NCBI RefSeq assembly: GCF_900112695.1
Contig: NZ_FOMT01000001.1
Location: 248,001 to 312,000, forward strand
Length of the DNA stretch: 64,000 bases
Origin: Paenibacillus catalpae
GTDB taxonomy: Bacteria; Bacillota; Bacilli; Paenibacillales; Paenibacillaceae
Reading direction: 5' to 3'
Part shown: one piece after another, positions 36,101 to 45,100 of the stretch
Position numbering within the stretch: position 1 is the first letter of the stretch
Layout of the letters: the number at the start of each line of letters is the position of its first letter
The notes under the pieces: model-generated
Seen by the model: the letters and a program-made list of their open reading frames with translations, nothing else
Told to the model about the DNA's origin: nothing
Database searches by the model: none
Translations under genes and position numbers: made by a program

Positions 36101-37012
36101 GTGGCGGATAACTATGCAGGCTATTTGTTTGCCTATTTCAAGGGTAATGAGACAGCAGATGAAGAGCAGGTATACTTTGCGCTGAGCAAAGGAAATGATC
36201 CTCTGCAATGGCTTGAGCTAAATGGCGGACGTCCTGTACTGACCTCCGCATTAGGAGAAGGCGGGGTAAGGGATCCGTATCTGGCAAGGTCACCGCAAGG
36301 GGATAAATTTTTCCTTGTGGCGACGGATCTGAGTATTTACAGAAATCCGGGCTGGAATCGTGCGGTAACCTCGGGCAGCAGATCGATTATGATGTGGAAT
36401 TCGTATGATCTTATCCATTGGTCGGATCAGCGAATGGTCGAGGTTGCTCCGAGTGATGCGGGCTGCGCCTGGGCACCGGAAATCTTCTATGATGCGAGGC
36501 ACCAGGACTTTAAAGTGTTCTGGGCTTCTATGGCGGACAGCTTCCCCGGCGGTTCCGGCCGTTATCACCGGATGATGTATGTGTCCACGAAAGATTTTGT
36601 GCAGTTCAGCAAGCCAAGGGTGTATATGGATTATGGCTATTCCGTTTTTGATGCAACATTAATTGAGCATAAGGGGCACATTTACCGGTTTACCAAAGGA
36701 AAGAACATTATTCAGGAAGTGGGACAATCCTTCGAGCATGAGACATATGCGATGATTCATCAGCAGGTAGAGCTCGATTTTATGGTTCGGGGGGAAGGTC
36801 CTATCATTTTCAAATCCAACGTGGAGGAGAAATGGTATCTGTTTATCGATGAATTTGGATTCCGAGGGTATATTCCGCTTGTTACTTCCGATCTGTCATC
36901 CGGCATCTGGCAGATGCCCGAGCATTATTCTTTACCGGATCGGCCGCGGCATGGCTCTGTTATTCCGGTTACGGCATTGGAGTATGAGAGATTGCTTCAG
37001 GTATATGGATAA
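36101..37012 (+). CDS. GH43-like five-bladed beta-propeller glycosidase
   Basis: The 303-residue protein lacks a signal peptide. It shows GH43-type blades: FAYFKGNETADEEQVYFALS, the VRDPYLARSP motif with the usual RDP, CAWAPEIFYD, SVFDATLIEHKGHIYRFTK and a final RPRHGSVIPVT. It is paralogous to the protein at 22809-23738 and probably removes arabinofuranosyl or other side sugars in the cytoplasm. I chose the GTG at 36101, which has GAGG 9 nt upstream; a GTG at 36092 has no spacing. It lies between the transporter terminator and the yesN-like gene. Confidence 0.82.
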   Translation: MADNYAGYLFAYFKGNETADEEQVYFALSKGNDPLQWLELNGGRPVLTSALGEGGVRDPYLARSPQGDKFFLVATDLSIYRNPGWNRAVTSGSRSIMMWNSYDLIHWSDQRMVEVAPSDAGCAWAPEIFYDARHQDFKVFWASMADSFPGGSGRYHRMMYVSTKDFVQFSKPRVYMDYGYSVFDATLIEHKGHIYRFTKGKNIIQEVGQSFEHETYAMIHQQVELDFMVRGEGPIIFKSNVEEKWYLFIDEFGFRGYIPLVTSDLSSGIWQMPEHYSLPDRPRHGSVIPVTALEYERLLQVYG

Positions 37013-37071
37013 ATATAAGAATCTATCCTCACTATTTAAATTTGCGACAAGATCATATAAACTTTAAGAAG

Positions 37072-37086
37072 TTGCAAGCGTTATCA
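37072..37086. promoter_or_regulatory. CcpA cre site upstream of the yesN-like gene
   Basis: TTGCAAGCGTTATCA matches the consensus WTGNAANCGNWNNCW at all 15 positions. It lies 29 nt before the response regulator start, so carbon catabolite repression of the two-component system is likely. Confidence 0.65.
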
Positions 37087-37114
37087 TCATGGAAAAAAAG
37101 GGGCGGGATGACTC

Positions 37115-38623
37115 ATGCGGCTGCTGATTGCAGATGACGATGATTACACCCGGGAAGGCTTGAGCGAATCGATCGATTTCGAGAAATTTGGCATCCAGGA
37201 AGTGTTTCTCGCCTGTGACGGGGCGGAGGCGTTAAGGCTGGCTGCGCTGAAGAAGCCGGATATTGTCTTGACCGACGTCCGTATGCCGAAGCTGAATGGA
37301 ATCGAATTTGCCGAAAAGCTTGCCGAGACCAATCCGGGCTGTCAATTATTATTTATGAGCGGTTATATGGACGTGGACTATTTGAAGAGCGCCATTAAGC
37401 TGTCCGCTGTTGAATATATAGAGAAACCGCTCAAGCTTGCGGAAGTCGAGCAGGCGATTCTGAAATCAGTTCTTGGCATTCAGAGCAAGCAGAAGCAAAC
37501 GGCGGTTTTGAATCAGAAAAACGAGCTGGAGCGGCAACGGCTGGTCGGCTTATTGCGCGATACGGGAGCTGATCAGGACACCATTAAGGAGCTTTGCCAG
37601 GAAACGGGTTTTCCCCTTGGCAAACGTTACGTGGGGATGATTATGTTCAGCAGGAACGAGGATGAACACAGCCGTGCCGATCTGGATCTCATCAATCGCT
37701 ACTGGAGCAGCACCGGGGTAATGGCGATCGGGGAGCAGCTTGACCGGTACCGCTGCTTTGTTATTGCCGCTTATGACAAGCAAGATTTCAAGCGGATCAA
37801 CTATTTGGCTGACTTGTTTGTACGACAACATGATTCTTACAGCATCGGAATGGGAGAGGCCGCTAACCGGTTGGAGGAGCTTCCGGAGAGTTATCGCTTG
37901 GCTTATATGGCAGCGGAACGCTCCTTCTATTATCCGGACATCCGTTTCTACTCGCGGCAAGAGGAGAGGACGCAGAGCAAAACCTTCTTCACGAATCTGC
38001 TGCCGGAGTTCTATAAGCGCAAGGATGAACATCCCGAGCAGCTTCCGCAATGGGTGGAATCCTCATGCAGCATGCTAAGAGAGCAGGAATATGCTGACCG
38101 CGCACGCATTATTGCGTTATTTGAGACCGCTGCCATAGCCTTGGTTGGCGGTAATCAGAAGCTGCTCATTCAACTGGAGAATGATTACGGCATTCGGAAT
38201 GTGGAGCAAAGTCTGCGGGACTGCAGGACGCTGGACAGTCTGGAAATGATGATGCGCATCATCTGCGGAGCGTACTTGGAAGAGGTGCAGCGATCTTCGC
38301 CTTATTCCCGGCTAATTCAGGACGTCATTCAATACATTGCCTCCAATTACCGGAATCCCGATCTTGATTTGCGGACCATCGCCGACCACATGCATCTGTC
38401 GACCGCTCATCTGGGGATGCTGTTCAAGCAAGAGACAGGCACATCCATTAAACAATATATCAGCGATTACCGGATCGGCTTGGCGAAGAAGCTGGTTATG
38501 AGCGAGCATTACAAAATGAATACAATTGCCGAGCTGTGCGGCTACGCCAGTGCGAGTTATTTTGCCAAGGTGTTTAAGGCTTCAACCGATTTGTCGCCAC
38601 TTGAATATAGAAAGAAGACCTGA
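37115..38623 (+). CDS. YesN-type response regulator with AraC DNA-binding domain
   Basis: The 502-residue protein has a receiver domain (residues 1-120) with the acidic pocket DDDD at 7-10 and the phosphoacceptor Asp54 in VLTDVRMP. A linker region of about 250 residues follows, and a C-terminal AraC double helix-turn-helix has IADHMHLSTAHLGMLFKQETG and SYFAKVFKASTDLSPLEYR. It pairs with the histidine kinase that starts 6 nt after its stop codon. Such pairs sense extracellular sugars and activate transporter and hydrolase genes. The central position of the gene makes it the leading candidate for binding the shared palindrome at 29508, 31257 and 42020. Confidence 0.93.
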   Translation: MRLLIADDDDYTREGLSESIDFEKFGIQEVFLACDGAEALRLAALKKPDIVLTDVRMPKLNGIEFAEKLAETNPGCQLLFMSGYMDVDYLKSAIKLSAVEYIEKPLKLAEVEQAILKSVLGIQSKQKQTAVLNQKNELERQRLVGLLRDTGADQDTIKELCQETGFPLGKRYVGMIMFSRNEDEHSRADLDLINRYWSSTGVMAIGEQLDRYRCFVIAAYDKQDFKRINYLADLFVRQHDSYSIGMGEAANRLEELPESYRLAYMAAERSFYYPDIRFYSRQEERTQSKTFFTNLLPEFYKRKDEHPEQLPQWVESSCSMLREQEYADRARIIALFETAAIALVGGNQKLLIQLENDYGIRNVEQSLRDCRTLDSLEMMMRIICGAYLEEVQRSSPYSRLIQDVIQYIASNYRNPDLDLRTIADHMHLSTAHLGMLFKQETGTSIKQYISDYRIGLAKKLVMSEHYKMNTIAELCGYASASYFAKVFKASTDLSPLEYRKKT

Positions 38624-38628
38624 TCCGG

Positions 38629-40365
38629 ATGAACCATATCCATTCTGTCAATGACATGCCTTTGCGCAAGAAAATTATTATTTTATTTGCTTTAATCGGG
38701 ATCGTCCCGCTTATTATTACCTTCTTTATCTCCTATGGCGAAATCCGCAAGCTTGTAGTGAACGGGCAGAACTATGCCGAGAATCAGAGCTATGAGCAGA
38801 CGCTCATCACCTTAACCCGCAAGCTTGAGCATATTGAGGAATTATCCTCCATGCTGATCGTCAACAAAGACATGGAAGCGATCCTCTCCAAAGGGGCTGC
38901 CCGTATGAGCGTGGCCGATCAGATAGAGGTCTACGGCAATATCGTGGATTACACGCAAATCATGGTGTCAAGCTCGGATATCGACAACATCGTTTATTTT
39001 GTGGATGATAACTATGCCTTTACCGGCGTAGATACTCTCTTGCGGCGCATGAACAGCATTCGGGGACTGGATTGGACACAGAAAGTGATTGCCAATAAAG
39101 GAGGCCCTACCTGGATATTAAACAAGGATATTGATACCCGTACGGGCCTGTCTTATTTGTCATTGAACAAGCTGCTTTGGAACCCGGAAGACTATACCTC
39201 TGCAATTGGCATCGTTTCGCTGAATATGGAATTAAAGCAGATTGAGCAAAGCTTGACGAAATCCAACCCGGAGCAGCTCGTTTATGTCGAGACCGCTGCC
39301 GGTGAGCTTGTCGCGGGCAGCGGGAAGAAAGAACTCGAGACGATGCGGCTGAAGGGACCGTTTGACAGCAAAGGCTCTTATGTGAACGTATCGCTTGCAA
39401 GCGGATCCTATATGGCAAGAGGCCAAGAGATTGGGAATACCAATCTGTATCTGATGTCCGTTATTTCGCACCGCGCCGCAACGGAGAGCATCAATCATAT
39501 TAAATATCAAATGGTTATGGTCTATTTGATCATCTGTCTCGTATTGCTCTTGTTTATTTTCCCTGTTGCCAAATCGATTACGAGACGGATCTATCTTCTG
39601 ATGAACAAAATGAGCCAGGTGAGGCAGGGCCGTCTGAATGAACTGGACATTCGTCCAAGCAAGGACGAGGTTGGCCAGCTGATCTTAAGCTATAACTATA
39701 TGATTAACAGTGTGCAGGAGCTGATGGTCGAGCAATATAAGCTAGGCCAGGAGAAGACCCAGGCGGAGCTGAAGGCGCTCCAGTCTCAGATCAATCCGCA
39801 TTTTCTGTACAATACGCTTGATATGCTCAACTGGATGGCGCAGAAGGAAGAACGGGACAATATTCAGCAAATTATTTATGCCTTATCCGATTATTACAAG
39901 CTGATTCTGAACAAAGGCCATGATTTTGTAACGGTTAAAGATGAGCTGAGGCTAAGCGCAATTTATATGGAAATTCAGAAGAAACGGTTCAAAAACCGGA
40001 TTCAGCTTGAGGTTGATGTTGACGAGCAAGTGATGGATTGTATGCTTCCAAAGATAACCCTGCAGCCGATTGTAGAGAACGCCATCCTTCATGGCATCTC
40101 CGAGAAGCCGGGAGGAAGAGGGACGATTCGGATAACCGGCAGCATAGACAAGGATCGTCTACTTATAAAGATCTGCGATGATGGGGTTGGCATGCCCGAA
40201 GAGGGCAGCAGCGAGCAGCGCAGGCATCGCGGAAGCGGCTACGGCCTCAGTAATATTAGAAAGCGGCTGGATTTATATTATGGCCAGACCGCAGAGCTTC
40301 AGCTGCAAAGCACTCTGGAAGAGGGTACCTGCGTCACCATTGACGTACCGGTTATTCACCGCTAG
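38629..40365 (+). CDS. YesM-type sensor histidine kinase
   Basis: The 578-residue membrane kinase has a first helix near residues 14-35, an extracellular sensor region of about 250 residues of the Cache kind, a second helix at about 295-315, a HAMP domain, and the His_kinase family box QINPHFLYNTLDMLNWMA with His as the probable phosphorylated residue. The ATPase domain shows ENAILHG and DDGVGMP boxes and ends GSGYGLSNIRKRL. It should detect sugar or sugar-loaded binding protein outside the cell and phosphorylate the adjacent response regulator. Confidence 0.93.
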   Translation: MNHIHSVNDMPLRKKIIILFALIGIVPLIITFFISYGEIRKLVVNGQNYAENQSYEQTLITLTRKLEHIEELSSMLIVNKDMEAILSKGAARMSVADQIEVYGNIVDYTQIMVSSSDIDNIVYFVDDNYAFTGVDTLLRRMNSIRGLDWTQKVIANKGGPTWILNKDIDTRTGLSYLSLNKLLWNPEDYTSAIGIVSLNMELKQIEQSLTKSNPEQLVYVETAAGELVAGSGKKELETMRLKGPFDSKGSYVNVSLASGSYMARGQEIGNTNLYLMSVISHRAATESINHIKYQMVMVYLIICLVLLLFIFPVAKSITRRIYLLMNKMSQVRQGRLNELDIRPSKDEVGQLILSYNYMINSVQELMVEQYKLGQEKTQAELKALQSQINPHFLYNTLDMLNWMAQKEERDNIQQIIYALSDYYKLILNKGHDFVTVKDELRLSAIYMEIQKKRFKNRIQLEVDVDEQVMDCMLPKITLQPIVENAILHGISEKPGGRGTIRITGSIDKDRLLIKICDDGVGMPEEGSSEQRRHRGSGYGLSNIRKRLDLYYGQTAELQLQSTLEEGTCVTIDVPVIHR

Positions 40366-40399
40366 AGAGAAGTTTGGTTTCAAGGGGGTTAGACTTAAT

Positions 40400-41935
40400 A
40401 TGCGATTACTTCGATTCGTACCGGCTCTGCTGGCTTTCTCTATCCTTATGAGCGGTTGTTTGGGGCACGAGAACAATGTCCCTGAGGTGAAGGATGCGAG
40501 CGAGACTGCCCAGCCGGTTATTCAGTTGAATGCCATTACGATGGGAAGTCCGCCTGCAAGCGGCATGGATTCGTTCTATAAGCAGCTTGATGAATTGACC
40601 ATACGGGATTTCGGAATGACGGTCCGGTTTCATTTTATCCCCTGGGATGAAGAGAAGAGCAACATCGGCATGGCCATTGCTTCGAAGGAATATGATTTCT
40701 ACGTCGGTGGTTCCTGGTCGGACTTCAAATCCTTCGCCGCCAAAAATGCATTTGTAGATTTGACGCCTTTATTGGACCAGGTGCCAAAGCTGGTTGATCA
40801 CTACAAAGGGATGTTGGAGCAGGTAAAGATTGACGGCAAGCTGTACGGCATCCCTCAGTTAAATTTACCCGGCGCGGGGCATGAAGGCATGTTATATCGG
40901 GAGGATTTAAGGAAGAAGTGGAATCTGCCTCCGATTACGAGCTTTAGCACGCTCGAGCAATATTTGTATAAAGCAAAAGAGGAATACCCGGATATCCCGA
41001 TGATTATTGATAAACGTTACAGCAATAACCTGTGGTTAGCTCTGACGGGAGATAAGTATTATACCTTATCCGAATTTGCTGTTGCGCCTATCGCCGACCC
41101 CTATAAAGGGATCAATATGTTTGACACTCCGGAGTATAAGGCAATGGTGGCCAAAGCAAAAGAATGGTACGATGACGGGATTGTCGATCACGATATCCTT
41201 GGCGCCCAGGAGAATGAAACGACGAAGACTTTGGCCTTAATGAAGGAGAATAAGAAGCCGCTGGAATTTAATAACCATTTTGGCGCAGTAAGCAATTCCT
41301 ATATTCTTTCCTTAAAATCCGCATACCCGGGGCAGGAATACGGGTGGTTGGACTATACGTTTGATTTGTTTCCAAACTCGCTGTTTTTGCCCAATACCTC
41401 TGCTGGCGTGACTCAAATTTCTATTGGCTCGAATTCAAATTATCCGGAAATGGCTCTTAAATTTCTGGAGAAGGCGCATACGGATCAAGCCTACTACAAT
41501 CTGCTTGCTTATGGGGTTGAAGGCGAGAATTATAAATTGACGGGCGGCAAAATTTCTTACGATGGTATTCCGGAGAAAAATAAAAAGCAGTCGTGGACAG
41601 GAGTATTGGACGGATATATGAATGTTCCCATCCTTTATCCTGGTCATTGGCAGGCAATCGTCGACAAGCTGACGCTGACGGAAGGGCCGAAGCTGGCAGA
41701 GAAAAACGGCAAGGATCCATATCAGAATTTCCTGTTTGATTCCTCCTTGCTATTCGATGAAATGTCCGAGCTGGAGACGGTTAAGGAGCAATATATCCAG
41801 CCGCTTAATCTTGGCCTTAGCACAGACATTGATGCTGACCTCGTTGTTCTTCAGTCAAAGCTGAAGGAAGCGGGCATAGACCGCTATATGGATGAGCTGC
41901 AGAGGCAGCTGGATAAGATAAAGCCTGGCAAATAG
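40400..41935 (+). CDS. Solute-binding lipoprotein linked to the two-component system
   Basis: The 511-residue protein has a lipoprotein signal with lipobox LMSGC, then an extracellular solute-binding fold with PWDEEKSNIGMAIASKEYDFYVGGSW and an LPGAGHEGMLYREDL segment. I chose the ATG at 40400, preceded by AAGGGGG, because the longer frame overlaps the kinase gene. It follows the kinase by 34 nt and has no permease of its own. It could feed the permeases at 32511-34370, or serve as the ligand-binding partner of the kinase in a three-component sensor. Confidence 0.9.
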   Translation: MRLLRFVPALLAFSILMSGCLGHENNVPEVKDASETAQPVIQLNAITMGSPPASGMDSFYKQLDELTIRDFGMTVRFHFIPWDEEKSNIGMAIASKEYDFYVGGSWSDFKSFAAKNAFVDLTPLLDQVPKLVDHYKGMLEQVKIDGKLYGIPQLNLPGAGHEGMLYREDLRKKWNLPPITSFSTLEQYLYKAKEEYPDIPMIIDKRYSNNLWLALTGDKYYTLSEFAVAPIADPYKGINMFDTPEYKAMVAKAKEWYDDGIVDHDILGAQENETTKTLALMKENKKPLEFNNHFGAVSNSYILSLKSAYPGQEYGWLDYTFDLFPNSLFLPNTSAGVTQISIGSNSNYPEMALKFLEKAHTDQAYYNLLAYGVEGENYKLTGGKISYDGIPEKNKKQSWTGVLDGYMNVPILYPGHWQAIVDKLTLTEGPKLAEKNGKDPYQNFLFDSSLLFDEMSELETVKEQYIQPLNLGLSTDIDADLVVLQSKLKEAGIDRYMDELQRQLDKIKPGK

Positions 41936-41952
41936 AGAGGTATAGCGAATGA

Positions 41953-41980
41953 GGACTATCCAAGGGGATAGTCTTTTTTT
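41953..41980 (+). terminator. Intrinsic terminator
   Basis: GGACTATCC pairs with GGATAGTC around AAGG, followed by seven T. Confidence 0.88.
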
Positions 41981-42019
41981 CGATTCCAACCTCATTATCG
42001 ATAAAAAGTTAAAGGAATC

Positions 42020-42062
42020 TTGCAAAATTGCGATAGGAGCGGTTGAGGCTGCGCTCTATAGT
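42020..42062 (+). promoter_or_regulatory. Activator-type promoter of the large lyase gene
   Basis: TTGCAAAATTGCGA (42020-42033) precedes TATAGT (42057-42062) by 23 nt, the same spacing as at 31257-31299. The flanking AAGGAATC is also shared with that promoter. Confidence 0.62.
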
Positions 42063-42158
42063 TAAGTTAAGTTGATCGAAAGGAGGAACTGTGCTGTTGT
42101 CGGAGCTTTACTGAGAGTTTTGAAAGCGGTGTCATATATGCTGAGGAGGAGTTTATGG

Positions 42159-45100
42159 ATGCAAGGAATAGACTTAAGTAAGGTATGGATGCGTTTGATG
42201 GCAGTCATCTTAACCGTAAGTATGGTAACCGCGTTTATTCCGCAAGGTCTGGCTGCGGCGGCGGAACATTCGGGCGAGGCGATCAGTTCAGGCTATACCG
42301 TTCAAATTCAGGAGAGTATCAGCAGCAATGGATTCACTCATCCCGGTGTCGGATTAACAAAGCAAACACTTGAGAACTTGAGGACACAGGTGCTGGCGCA
42401 AAAGGAGCCCTGGTACTCCTATTACAAAGGAATGATAGCCTCAGCCCAGGCTTCCAAAACAGTATCGATCAAAAATCAAAGCCCAACAGATCCTGCCAAA
42501 CCGGCAGCCTCTAATTTTAACAGCCAGGGAATACAATCCCGATTTATTAGCGATGCGCTGCTCGCGTACACGCAATCCATCATGTATTTCATTACCGGCG
42601 ATGTAACCTACCGGGCCAATGCCATGCAAGCGATCCGGATCTGGTCCCAGATGGATCCTTCCCAATATGTCTATTATAACGATGCCCATATTCATACTGG
42701 AATACCGCTTAACCGGATGGTTACGGCTGCAGAGATTCTGAGGTATACAAGCAGCCCGGCGCAAGAGTGGGAATGGACGGAGCAAGATACCGCTAATTTC
42801 TCAAACAACTTGATTAACCCTGTCATTGAGTCGTTCCAGCACAGCAATAACTACTTCATGAACCAGCATACTTATCCGCTGATGGGCGCAATGGCCGGTT
42901 ATATCTTTACGGACAATAAAGACAGATATAACGAGGCCGTTGAATGGTTCACCGTGAATAAGACAGCGAATGATCAGGGCTTTAACGGATCGATCAGCCG
43001 GATGTTCCGGATGGTAGATACGAATGATTTGACAGGTGAACCGGTAACGCCGCATGTCCAGCATATGGAGATGGGACGCGATCAGGCTCATGGCGGCGGA
43101 GACTTGACGAACGCGGCTATTATTTCGCGCATGCTGCTGGCGCAAGGAACGAAGGTCGATCCCGTAGAGGGTACCGTGTCTGATGAAGCCGATGCAGCAG
43201 GACCCTTCGAGTTTCTGGATGACCGCATTCTCGCAACCGCGAATTATTTCTGGCAGTTTATGCTTGGTTATGATACCCCCTGGACACCGGCGGCTTACGC
43301 GATATCACCGGATGGCACAATCAGAGATACTTACACCCATCTTGCGAGCGGTTACAGGGGAAGGTTTAATACGGCGAACTTCTGGGATCTGTATTACTAC
43401 TATACATACGTGAAAGGGGTTAATGTAGCCGAGAAAGCACCCTATTATTATGAAGCTTTTACGAAGAGAACCCCCCTAACTTTCTATTATGGCGGATCCC
43501 TTAATAACAATTGGGATAACGTGGACGGAGGCGGTGACTTCTGGCTGTATATCCCGAAGGAAGCGGAATCCGAAGGAGCTGCGTATCTCCCGAAGCCGCA
43601 GACTAGCGCATCCTTGCTTGAAGTGGAAGATCGGTATACCCGATTAGACAACCATTCGGAAACCGTGCAGGAAGGTGATATCTCGTTTGTCAGAATGAAC
43701 GCAACAGAAGCGGGAACGAAGATCGCTTACCTGAGCTCCGGTTACGCTGCATCGCAAACCTTTGGATTAAAAATCCGCACAAATGGCACCGCCGCATTAG
43801 ATATGCTTGGCTCGTTATGGACATTGCCGGATACGAAAGGGCAGTGGATATACATCACTATTAAAGGAGCAATGGGGGATCTCGCTTATTTGACGGTAAG
43901 AGGAGCGGCTGGTACAACCGTTGATATTGATCATATGAACGCACAAGCGGCTGCACAATTGACTCCGCCGGTATTCAAGACAGGGCTTTCGGATATGAAT
44001 GTTTTCACTTATTTAGGGACGGCTCTAAGTCTCGATCTGTCCGCTGAGGATGCAAGCGGTACTGACGTTATTACCTATGAGCTGCAAAATCAACCTGATG
44101 GATCTGAAATTGATAAAGACACAGGGGCTTTTGCCTGGCAGCCGTCACAAGCGGGAATCTCCTCCTTTGTTGTTACAGCATCGGATGGGGTGACGGTTAC
44201 AGCGAAGAAGATTAGAGTCGTCACGGCTGAAGACAGGGAATCTGCCGTAGAAGCAGCTATAGCGCCATATGATCCAAACAACGTATATGTATCTGCATCA
44301 CTTGCCGAGTATAAGGCCGTGCATGACAAGACAATGAGTGTAATGGAATCTGCCTCTAATGAGGAATTTAATCAGCAGCTGGCAGAGCTCAGACAAGCAG
44401 TTGAGGTTCTTGAATTAACTACCCCTCTGAGAGCGGATGGCAGTATCCATTACTCTGACTCTGTTTTCTGGTCCAGCTGGGGGTCGGATGTCACCAAGAT
44501 GGATGACTTGAGCTATGATACGGGCGGTTATTACGGACTTGCGCTTGGAACAGCGCCGCATCTGTACCATATTCTTGATTTTGGACCTGATTACAAGGTA
44601 TCCGCCGCCAAGTTTGGTTTCCAAAGCAATATTTTCACGGATCGTCTTGCGAATTCTACGGTGTACGGATCAAATAACGGGGAAAGCTGGACACGGCTTA
44701 CACCGGGTGTTACACGGATGACACAGGAATTCCAGACGCTTGATGTGGATGCTGCTTATCAGAATGAGAAGTACCGGTTTATCAAGCTGGAAATGATACA
44801 GCCCCTGCCGGATGTTCTGTATGGCGTCGTGCGAAATTTTCTGGAGCTTACCGAATTCAGAATTTACGGCACGCGTTATGAGATTGGCAATAAGCTTGAA
44901 GCGGTTACCATGAGTTCGGCTCAGAGCGTAAACGGTAAAATTTCGACAGGGGATACGGTCAAATTAAACATTAAAGCACGCGAAGCAATCCAGAACGTGA
45001 AGGTACGCATTCAAGGTCAAGAAGCCGTAGTCAGCACGGCTGATCATCTGACCTGGACGGCTGAAGCCATGATGAATGCGGGCGCACCAACAGGACCGGT

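Noticed and set aside
40178..40399. A 74-codon N-terminal extension of the orphan binding protein
   Set aside because: It overlaps the kinase gene and would bury the lipoprotein signal peptide.
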